Source of the DNA: Haematococcus lacustris
Taxonomy: Eukaryota; Chlorophyta; Chlorophyceae; Chlamydomonadales; Haematococcaceae
Assembly (NCBI GenBank): GCA_030144725.1
Contig: JASKMD010000017.1
Span: 4,941,278-5,005,277 of the forward strand
DNA: 64,000 nucleotides
Reading direction: 5' to 3'
The translations under genes and the position numbers were made by a program. The notes under the pieces are model-generated. The model did no database searches. It was not told the DNA's origin and was given only the letters and a program-made list of their open reading frames with translations. Each line of letters opens with the position of its first letter. Position 1 is the first letter of the stretch. Shown here piece by piece: positions 33,851 to 43,500 of this stretch.

Positions 33851-35210
33851 AGGCTAGGAGGTGGTGGTGATGGTGGTGGTGGTGGTGGCGGCCAGATCCT
33901 GCAACAATTGTCAAGCATTGTGTTGTTGAGTACTAGTATGCACGAGGTCAATTACGTTCTGATAACATATGCTTTCCCTACATTGGCAGCGGCACCAAGG
34001 GCGGGTCATTCTGCTCTATGCAATGTGTTCTTCACAAGCAACATAGCAAGCTTCGTGCACATGTACATGTCAGTCCTTACCTCGCACTGAGAGGTGCGAT
34101 GCTGATTTTGTACTATCTCAGACCATGCCCACACAGATGTAAGACTATGAGCGCGCCTACATTAAGGAAACAGTGTCGGGTTAGTTGAGCCGGGAGGAAT
34201 TAGGATTGCCGGCTGTACTTGCCCTTAAAGCGTTAGGAGTCCACCACGCCATTGCGAAGCAGTCCCATAGCTGACTTGCGCTGCGCAATGTGGTGAGAGC
34301 GACCGGCTGATTGGTGGGCGCACTTTTTTCGTTTACGGGGTTCCTGGCATCACGGGCGTATTGCAGACTAAGCGGTCATCGCATGCCGCACGGTGCTACG
34401 CCAATCGCACACGTCTCGGCACCGGGACATGCATGACAAGGTTGTGTACATGGCTTTCTCAGAGTTGGGAGGGTCTGACTTAGAGAGTGCTCAAGGCTCC
34501 CTATGCATGATCTTGTACAATTTACCGTGTTTTCACGGAACTTTTCCGTGTTGACAAATTTGTATCGACAGCTGAACAACATTTGGACCCCATCAGATGG
34601 ACCAATAACCAAGACCCATCTGAATGTGCTTCTGCAGAAACGACGATGATACAGCATCGGCGGGCCCCCTCCTCCACCAATCGCGCCGTGCGTGCGTGGG
34701 GCCGAATCGCACTGATGCTCACAGGCGCCATCTCCGTCACTGTATGGTGTTTACTAGCGATGACGCCGATGACCGAGGAAGATGTAGGGATGGAGCAAGA
34801 TTCATTTCCATCCATGCCAACGTCCAGCCCATGGCCCAGCTTTGCTAACCCAAACACGGACAGCAAATATAGGTGAGGGGGTTTGGAAGATGGCAGTCCA
34901 GCCTGCAGGCCTTGCAGCAGCACTGCATTTGTGGAAGCTTGCAACACCCACCAATAAGGCTGATAAATAGGGATGGTGCTGCCAGGGGGATGAGGGGGGC
35001 AGATTGAGGGCGACGAGAGATGGGAGAGCTGTAGATGCTGCATCCATTGTGAGTTGTGAAGGTGGTTACTGGTGCCGACAGCTGGGGGCACACCTCATTG
35101 CTGCGCAGCCTGATGTGCTGTAGGTTTTTGAACGCCCTCATGACCAATCAGGTGATGCTGATAGTTCGGGCTCTTCGCCAATTTGAATACAACAAACGCT
35201 GAGGTGTTTA
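33851..35210. other. Intergenic, with dispersed repeat R3 copy 1
   Basis: The only assignable item is R3 at about 34965-35095 (agggatggtgctgccagggg, then gctgcatccattgtgag and ctggtgccga). R3 recurs at 39697-39830 in a GH47 intron. Open frames on both strands are unsupported. Confidence 0.5.
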
Positions 35211-35227
35211 TGACACCAGGCTTAATC

Positions 35228-35808
35228 TTAGGACAGCTGCTTGCTCAGCCCCTTGCATGCCTTGGTGCCTGGGTGGCGCCGGGCCTTGAGCCCAGGCCAC
35301 CAGCACAGCTCTATGGGCCACTGCTGGCATCGCCCAGTGTGCTGCAGCTTCAGCGCTGCACTGGTGTCACTGTCCAAGCACATGCCAGGCCGCTGGCATG
35401 AAAGAGGGGTCCCTGCTGGCTTGCCTTTTGTCAGCTTTGTCGTTTCAGGGTGGCCTTGGCAGGCTCAGAGCGGTGGGGTGCAGGGGTGGAGGTGGTCCAG
35501 GCTGTTAGGCTGCTGACCCCTTGACCTTGCCAGCAGCCTTGTGCTTGGGTGCTCAGCAACCTGCTCAGCCTTGGTGCCCATGCCACGCTTGGCTAGCGGA
35601 GGCGTTCTATGCCCTGGCTTGGAGGCTGCGTGTGGGCTGTGGCGGAATGCGTGAAGCCACTATGGGGGCAGCATATCAGGCCCCCGACTGGCTGGTCACA
35701 CTGCTGGATCCATGCTGGGTGTAGCACTGAAAGTCTTTGACTTTGACTTTGACTTTGACTGAAGTCTTTTACCTGACCCACTGTCATCACCTTGTTACCA
35801 CGCTTCAT
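35228..35808 (-). pseudogene. Old, divergent Fanzor-like relic (C-terminal part)
   Basis: On the minus strand a segment reading HPAWIQQCDQPVGGLICCP (35690-35640 region) matches RPAWSQQRDQPVRGTMWCP of the neighbouring copy. Further on, G-M-C-L-D-S-D-T-S-A-A-L-K-L, then IELCWWP, matches G-R-W-L-D-R-D-C-D-A-A-L-N-M, then LELCYWP. The RuvC-III-like Asp residues are kept although overall identity is low and the two parts are not in one intact frame. It is probably the 3' half of an older element whose upstream half lies at 37250-37510, split by the younger copy. Confidence 0.6.
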
Positions 35809-35890
35809 TTCGCTTCATCACTCCACAAATCTCCGGGAAAAGCCAAGTGGTTGAAGTGGAGGCCCTCAGGACAAGTGCTACACCCAGCAC
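35713..35890. repeat. Inverted repeat (16-bp arms)
   Basis: tgctgggtgtagcact at 35713-35728 is repeated in inverted orientation at 35875-35890. A (CTTTGA)n microsatellite (35731-35760) lies inside. Confidence 0.7.
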
Positions 35891-35924
35891 CTTAGCCCTC
35901 AACCTTGACGGCTCGCACGGCTTG

Positions 35925-37243
35925 CACCTAGCTTGAGCACATGTCTTCCCTACACTTAGGGACTGTGTTCTCTTTCAGTGGGTCACTGGGTGGAAGCACC
36001 TTGGCCCTCAACCTAGAGCCTTCATTGCATTGGAACACTAGGTGTGGACCTCTACAAAGCGGTGTTTTTGTCTGTGTGGAGTTCTCATGCACATGGCATA
36101 CACATGGCATATACATGGCATACACATGGTCATGGTTGCCTACCACCTACACTATTGCCTGACCATGAGGGCTATGATATAGACTGGGCATGACAAAACA
36201 TGCACTAAGTGTAAGTGTAAGTGTAAGTGTAAGTGACAGCTCAAGGAGGGGGGCACACACTACTGTGCCGCAGCGGGCTGGGCCTTGGTTGGCTTGTCTC
36301 GCACCCGCTTGTACCCCAGGCCAGGGTACTCCTTGTCCTTGTCTGGCAGCTTCCCCTGCTCTGGCCAGTAGCACAGCTCCAGTGTGCGCCACCTGCTCTC
36401 CCCAATGCGCAGCATGTTCAGCGCTGCATCGCAGTCCCTGTCTAGCCACCTGCCTGGCTGTGGGGCTGGCTTTGCCTTGGCAGCCTTGCCCTTGCTCTTG
36501 GTGGGCTCAGCTGCCGGCTCAGCCTTGGTGCGCTTGCTGCGCTTGGCTGGCAGGGGAGTGCTGGGCCCAGGCTCTGTGGCTGCTGCCTGTGGGGCTGCCT
36601 GGTTGCTGCCTGAGGCCTGTGGGGGCTTGCGAGGGGCCACTACCGGGCACCACATCGTGCCCCGCACTGGCTGGTCACGCTGCTGGCTCCAGGCTGGGCG
36701 CACTAGGCGGAGGTGCACCTGCCCTGCTGGGGGCTTCCAGTCTGCCTGCCTGGTGGCCCTGCGGTTGTTCAGCTGCATCTCATATGGCTGCTGGCCTTTC
36801 ACTGCTGAGCTGACCCGGCTGGTGCGGTGCTCATCCACAAGCACCACCCTGCCCCGCCGCTGGGCTGTGCCCCTGGGCCTGCACACCACCTTGCAGCAGG
36901 CCCGCAGCACCGCATCAGTACACCACCCTCCCCCAGTGCCAATGCCAGCTGCACCAAAGAACACTACCAGCTGCTTGGCCCGCCCATGGCGCTTCATGGC
37001 CACCTCAGCCATCTCTTCCAACTTTTAGCTGGGCGCGGCTCTTGCTTGGCGGTGTTCTTCCGCTTCTTCGGAGGCATTGCTCCACTAGGCTCACACAGGC
37101 TCACACTTATACCAGCGTGTCACTCCGCCACATCACTCTCGCACCTCCGAAGGGCACCTCCAAAGGGTCAAAGGGCACTCTTAAAGGGTTAAAGGTCAAA
37201 GGTTGATGACAGCCTTGCCAGTGTAGGATGATGTGTGTGGGAT
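35925..37243 (-). mobile_element. Fanzor-like transposon, copy D (most complete)
   Basis: On the minus strand, in order: the 5' end (atcccacacacatcatcc, then ggcaaggctgtcatcaacc), the gaggtgcgagagtga leader, a start codon, an interrupted coding region, and the conserved 3' module. The module is extended by caagctaggtgc-type sequence shared with 41505-41590. Its 3' module carries a private (TAAGTG)5 expansion at 36205-36237. The 5' end is shared with the miniature copy at 38328-38502. The insertion appears to split an older relative. No target duplication was found for this copy. Confidence 0.7.
36260..37077 (-). pseudogene. Fanzor/TnpB-like nuclease fragment (NLS-type N-terminus plus RuvC-II/III region)
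   Basis: The leader reaches ATG at 37077, giving MPPKKRKNTAKQEPRPAKS, an SV40-type nuclear-localisation-like start, and a stop 27 codons on. A second frame (253 codons, ATG at 37021, stop at 36260) carries the Fanzor order: KQLVVFFGAAGIG, VVLVDEHRTSRVSSA (equivalent of the E-x-x-T-S-K-x-C region), SQQRDQPVRGTMWCP, a basic AKRSKRTKAEP linker, then L-D-R-D-C-D-A-A-L-N-M and ELCYWPEQG. The N-terminal and RuvC-I parts are missing at the junction near 37021-36994, and the cysteines usual after T-S-K are replaced (RVSSAV). It is an internally deleted, probably inactive copy. Confidence 0.65.
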
Positions 37244-37249
37244 GAATGT

Positions 37250-37510
37250 GGTGCTGGTGGGCTGTGACCCGGTTGTGACGCAGCCGCCGATGTAGCTGCA
37301 GCTCACACTGCTGGTGGACACCCAAAGTCGAGCTGACCCAGCTGTTGCAAATCCACTAGCGCATCCTTGCCCCTGAGCTGCTTGAGGGGCCTGGGCCTTC
37401 CCACCACCTTGCAGGCAACCTGCAGCACTGCCAGACGCCTGCTACTGGTGCCTGGGGGCAGTGCAGCCGCCTGAGTGAGCTGCAGCGGGGCAGTGGAGCA
37501 CTGAACTCAG
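37250..37510 (-). pseudogene. Upstream part of the older Fanzor-like relic
   Basis: The minus strand resembles the RuvC-II region of the younger copy at DNA level: gtggatttgcaacagctggg then tcagctcgac against gtggatgagcaccgcaccag then ccgggtcagctcagc. Nearby, ggcctgggccttcccaccac also matches. Reading frames are broken. Together with 35228-35808 it suggests an older element split by copy D. Confidence 0.45.
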
Positions 37511-37513
37511 GCA

Positions 37514-40500
37514 ATGGAATGGCGGCTGCATGGCTGCAGGATATACACTGAGCGTGCGTTTGAGCAGCCAGACGCAAGCCTTCGCTGCCAGACTGTGGGC
37601 ATTTGTGATGGTGACCACTCATGCGGCCCTGACGGACTGGGCTGTGTGCTGGATCCTGGCAAGAGGCGTGACATCATTCGTGAAGCGGCTCGGTGGACAT
37701 GGCTGGGTTACAAGTAAGCTCAAACCTGAACAAGCTGCGTAGCAGGGCAAGTGTGAAGTAAAGTGTGATGTGAAGTGTCGCAGAAAAGCTGTTCTCGTGC
37801 ACACACACCAGCACCGCAAGGTGATGCATTAGCCTGCAGCGGCCAGAGTTCATCTGATCCACCTCAGCTTTGCTCGACTCAGCAACAGCAGTGACAGCAG
37901 CAACAACAGCAGCAGAAGCTTACTATCTGTGACGTCCCGGGGCGCCCATGCTGTCGTTTGCCTGTACCTAGGAAGTATGCCTGGGGCCATGACGAGGTGG
38001 ATGCCCAGAACAAGAAGCCGCGCTCATGGTTCAACGTGGGGCTGACCATCGTGGACAGTGTGGACACGCTGCTGATCATGGGCCTCGACGAGGAATACCA
38101 GGAGGCGCGGCAGTGGGTCGCAAACCACCTGGACTTCAGTCAGCGCACCGTGTCGGTGAGAGTGGGCTCTGCACCAGCACCCTACCCTGCACCCTGCTCT
38201 ACTCTGCACAGCAGCCTCTACAAACCGCCACCAAAACGTGAGGCCGATGGCAGCATAGGGCTTGGTCTGGGTCCAGGGTCTCAAAGGGTCGCGAATTGCA
38301 ACCCCCAGCAAAGACAGCAATGCAACACCTTGGCCCTTAATCTAGAGCCTTCCTTGCAGTGGAACACTAGGTGTGGACCTCTACAAAGCGGTGTTGTTGT
38401 CTGTGTGGTGTCTCCCATCACATGCTCACGGCATACACATGGCATAAGGTTGATGACAGCCTTGCCAGTTTAGGACGATGTGTGTAGGATGATGGGTGGG
38501 ATAGACAGCAATGCAACATCGCTTGTGCAGCCAAGCCAGGCATACCCTGCCCATGTGTGGTGATGGCAGCAGGTTTTGCACGTTGTTGTAGGTGTTTGAG
38601 AGCACTATCCGCATCCTGGGCGGCATGCTGTCAGCGTTCTATCACAGCGGAGGGGATGAGCTGTTCCTCCGCAAAGCTGTTGAGTTTGCTGAGCGGTGCG
38701 AGCGAGGTGACGTTGCCCTGCACCGCCAGCCAGCTGCATGACCCAGTCTACAAGCCCAACAGCCTCAGCAAGCTCCATTGAACACAATGCAGGGTTGCTG
38801 TCATGCAGTTCAAGCACATGGTCATTCTACCCTCCATTGACTGGGCCCAGTGTGTGCCACCTCTGCCACTCAAGACTGTGTTGACAGCAGCAGCAAGAGT
38901 AGGTGGTTGGTGACCATCCACATCAGCACTGGCATCGCATGGACCTATCTGCTGCACAACAGGTCCTCCTGCCAAGCATTGCCATTGCCTCATGCCTTGG
39001 TTGCAGGATGCTCCCTGCCTTCCATACCACCAGTGGTGTGGCTGTTGCGCACTTCACCATCCCCAACACTCCTGGCACCCAGCAGCAGACACCCGCAGGC
39101 AAACCAACCCAGGTGCCTTCCCTGCTGCGCTGCCTGAGGCACCCTTAACGCTACCGCTGCAGCACTAGTGGCACCTTCCAGGCAGCTGCCGCACAGTGCT
39201 GGCACCACTGCTACAGCTTGTACCCAGGCCACTACAGCCAGCGTGGCTGCCCCTGGCATGACAGGCTGTGCAGGCTTGCACAACAGGCTCCAACAGCCTG
39301 CGTTTATACCACCAGCAGTGAAACAGTGGGATGGTGCTGCCCCGCACCTTGACCCTCACTAGGGCCTACATTGGAGTAAACCACTAGGGACCACTCTTTC
39401 CAATGCAATGGAACTAGAAGCATGGCCCTGTGTGCTTTGCGCAGGCTCTTGTTTGTATAGCCTCGTGCTGCCCAGCAGGCTGTGCTCACTGTCCCTGCAG
39501 GGGCGGGGCGCCCGCCATGGTCTCGGCCGCACAGTGACAGCTAGCACCTCTGCCGCCCTGGTCAACCAAACACTCTTCCCCGCCACCACCCCACCACCCT
39601 CCACATTGGACGTGGGCGTCACCAACTTTGCGGAGGCGGGCACCCTGTCCATGGAGTTTTCCTCAGTGACCCACATCACAGGCGCGCACTGCAGGCCGGT
39701 TGATAGGGAGGGTGCTGCCAGGGGGGGAGGGGCAGAGTGAGGGCGGTGGGAGGTGGTGCACTTGGAGGTGCTGCATCCGTTGTGAGGCATGAAACTGGCT
39801 GCTGGTGCCGAGCGGTAGGGGCACCCACCATTGATGCCCAGTCTGCTTTGATCTGGACAGTCAGGCATTCCACACTTCCTGCCGGACTCCTGCCACTGCC
39901 GCACTGACACCACACACGCCTGCTTGCACGGCATATGGTAGCAAGCTGGGTGGCCTCAGTAGATCAGGGCTTCCTCCTGCTCTGCAGCACTGATCTATGA
40001 GGGGGTGAGGGCGCCAGGGCGAGGTGGTGCAGCAACAGCCGGTGATGCCACCTCCTGCACTCAGCACCCAGCTCTCCAGGGCCTGGGGCTGCCCCTGCCT
40101 CACCCTCCTGCCCCATTCCTCCCCTGCACGAGGCCTTCCTGTGTGGCCTGTGATGTGGAGTGCAGGGCGGCCGGAGTTCCAGGAGGCCAGCATGCTGTTC
40201 TGGTATGCCCTGCTGCAACTGAAAGACGGTGATGGCCTGTACTGCACCAACTTCCAAGGCGACAGCCTCAGGTGCAGGCACTGGCCACTAGCGGGTGCCA
40301 CCACAGGCAGGAAGTCTGCCTGGTGCAGGACAAGCGGGTGGCTAGGCCAGCAAGGCTGGGGTCCAGGTGGACCTACTGGGGATGGTGGTGGGTGAGACCA
40401 CCTCAGCTGCAGCCAGCATGTAACCTAGGAGTGACCTGGGAGTGACCTGGGAGGGAGCTGGGGGGGTAGCCAGGCTCAGCAGGCAGGCTCAGCTGGCAAG

Positions 40501-43500
40501 CTGGGCCCACCTACCCACTGCCCACCTCATCGTCCAATACCTGCACAAGGCACCAGCACCAGCGCTCTGCCACTTGCTGCTCACTCCACACACATGGGCG
40601 CATGAAGAGGAGGAGGTCGTTGTTGTCGCAATGCACAATGGGTGGTGGTTGCAGCTCTTTGCATGGAGGGCTGGCGCGTGTGTGTTTTGGCTGCAGTTGC
40701 TCCGGCAACCACTACACCATGGGCGCGGCAGCCGACAGCGCATACGAGTACATGCTGGTGTGTGTTGAGCTGGGCACTGGCCGATGGTGTGTGCAGAATG
40801 CAGCTGTGTGTGGGCATGCTGCTGGTGTCCACGCTTGCATTGCGCACAAGCCGGCCCTATCACCCTAAGTTGGCTGTGCGGCCCTTGTTGCCTTGCTGCA
40901 GAAGCAATGGATCCTCAGCGCTGGGAAGGACCAGGTGGGCAGCTAGGCAGGCCAGCCTTGCTGCCTCTGACCCTACCCACGGCGCTGCCATGACGCCAGC
41001 TGCTGTGTCATTGAAGGCTGGCTCCTGGCACTCGGCAGCTGGGTGCAGCCTGAGCAGACACCATTCAGGCCCTGCTGGACAAATTGCTGCGATGGGATGA
41101 TGATGGTGGAAGGTGGTGCGGCAGGGCCCACGTCGCTGCCCGCTTGTCTTTCTGCCTGACTGCGTACAGCTGTGCCTAGACTTCTACCACAAAGCCATGC
41201 GCGGCCTGCGCAAGCACATGCTGACCCGTGTGACAGAGGTGGGCACCGAGGAGCCCAACTGGGTGGTGGCAGAGGTGAATGCTGACCTGTCCATGCCCAA
41301 GCGCCTGGCACCTGACGGCCTGCGGGTCATCAACAAGAACATGGTGGTGGAGCACCTCACCTGCTTCGTCCCCGGCATGTTGGCCTTAGGTGAGCCGCAT
41401 GGGACCTGGTTGCATGGTGTGCCTGAGCCACATGTGGTGTGCTGCCGGCCTTGTGCTGGAGCTAGGCCTGAGGGCCAGCATGACAATGGGCATCGGCAAC
41501 GGCTCGCACCTAGCTTGAGCACATATCTCCCCTACACTTAGGGACTGTGTTCTCTTTCAGTGGGTCGCTTGGGGGCAGCACCTTGGCCCTCAACCTAGAG
41601 CCTTCCTTGCAGTGGAACACTAAGTGTGGACCTGTACAAAGCGGTGTTTTTGTCTGTGTGGAGTTCCCATGCACGTGGCATATACATGGCAAACAAATGG
41701 TCATGGTCGCCTACCACCTACACTATTGCCTGACCCTATTGATTACAGCCTTCTCAGATCTGGCTGGCAGCACTGAGGGTCAAGGTCTGGGCGGCAGCGC
41801 GCGTCCACCTCAATAACCTGTGCAAGCTGTTGCTGCATAAGAGCATGTGTTTCATGCCAACTTATGTCGCCCCACCTTTGAACGGGGGTGGGGGCAGGGA
41901 ACTAGATAATGCAGCCCCTAGATGTAGGGGGAATATGTGCCCGAGCTCGATACACCATGTGCTGTGTGTGCTGCACGGCGATTGACATCTGGACCTGATT
42001 CGCTCCTTGTATCCTATGGCACCGGAGCCGTTGCCCATGCCCACTGTATGCTGGCCTATGCTGGCCTGCAAGCCATCCTGTTGAGTTGCTTGCCCAGCTG
42101 CATGCGCCCGCCTGGCTGCAGGCCATATGTATGGCCAGCGCACCAGCTCAGCGCAGCCAGCAGGCGGCCCCACTGCTGATGCACAGTACCCTGCGGGGGA
42201 GGAGGACGACCTCATGCTGGCAGTCAGGCTCGTGCGCCCTTGCTACGAGCTGTACAGCAGGGCGCCCTCTGGAGTCGCCTACGACGCTGCTGCATACGTC
42301 CCGGTGGGCGCTGAGGCTGCATGGGGCACTTGCATGGGGCCTCAATGAAGACCATGTGCCTCAGCGAGCATGTTCATCAGCTCCTTGGGTTCTGGCACCC
42401 TCGTGGAAGCTCACTTGGGTGGGCTCGTAACCCAATTTGGGCCCGACACTAAGGCTGCTAATCATTCCAGGCTTCTCGCCAGGCTCCTGCCACCTCTGTT
42501 GTCTACCACTGATGCTTGGCTAGGCCCACGCCCTGACACCACACACCGCTCCTTACATGGCACATGTACACATGCTGGGGTGGTGTCGGCAGACTGGGCC
42601 GGGCAGGTAGACTGGCTCCGGCATGGCAGTACTGGCCCAGCCACCTGCCTGGCTGTGATGCTGCTGGTGCGCCACCCTATCACCATGTAGCCGTGTGTTT
42701 GCTAGCGTGGCACATCAGCTGTGTGACATGCTTTGCTGAGCTAGAGCAGGTGCGGGGGGTGGCTGATGCAGCTGACACACCTTGGCTGTGTCTGTGACCC
42801 CGCAGTGGTTCCCCCCTCCACCACCCCGGCCTCCCTCCCCACCGCAACCTCCATCGCCGCCGCCCAGCCCCCCGCGGCCGCCTCGGCCCCCCTCCCCGCC
42901 CCCTCACCCACCACCCTTCCCACCGCTGCCACCGGGGGGCCATGCCTACATTTACATCCTTGGCAGGGGCCACGTGGATCCCACCAACAACAGGCTAGTG
43001 GACCCACAGACAGGGCAATACCTCCCTGAGCCCCCTACCCCTCCAAGCCAGCTCATCACATCACTCACTGGGGCACTTGGTGCGCAGCCACTGCCAATAC
43101 CGGGGCAGTCTGGCATTGGGAAAGCTGCAGCTGGCAGCAGCCTGACCCAGGAGCAGCTATACGCCACACAGACCCTAGCAGCACTGCCACAGCCGCTAGC
43201 TGTGGGCCAGGCGGTGCAAGGGCTGCAGCGGACAAGGCGGCTGAGCCACATGCAGCAGTGGCAGCACGCAGAGCAGCGGGAGGAGCTGGCCGACCCTGGG
43301 CAGCTGCTCCAACAGCAACCAGATGAGCAGGCACAGCAACAGCAGAATGAGGTGCCGGGTAGAGTGGAGGCACAGTCAACACCTGCTCAGGCAGTGAAGG
43401 CGGCACGGACAGCGCGTCGCATGCAACACCTGGATGCCTGGTCTGTCCCCTACTGTGCTGCAAGCCTGAAGAGCACTAGTTCAGGTGGGTCAGACCCACA

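Noticed and set aside
29705..34090. Open frames of 1,312 to 1,461 codons (WAGLG or PAQPS repeats) on both strands
   Set aside because: They arise because the GGGCT pentamer has no stop in any frame; the flanks show no gene structure.
42680..43007. Gly/Arg-rich minus-strand protein
   Set aside because: It is the antisense of the Pro-rich GH47 exon.
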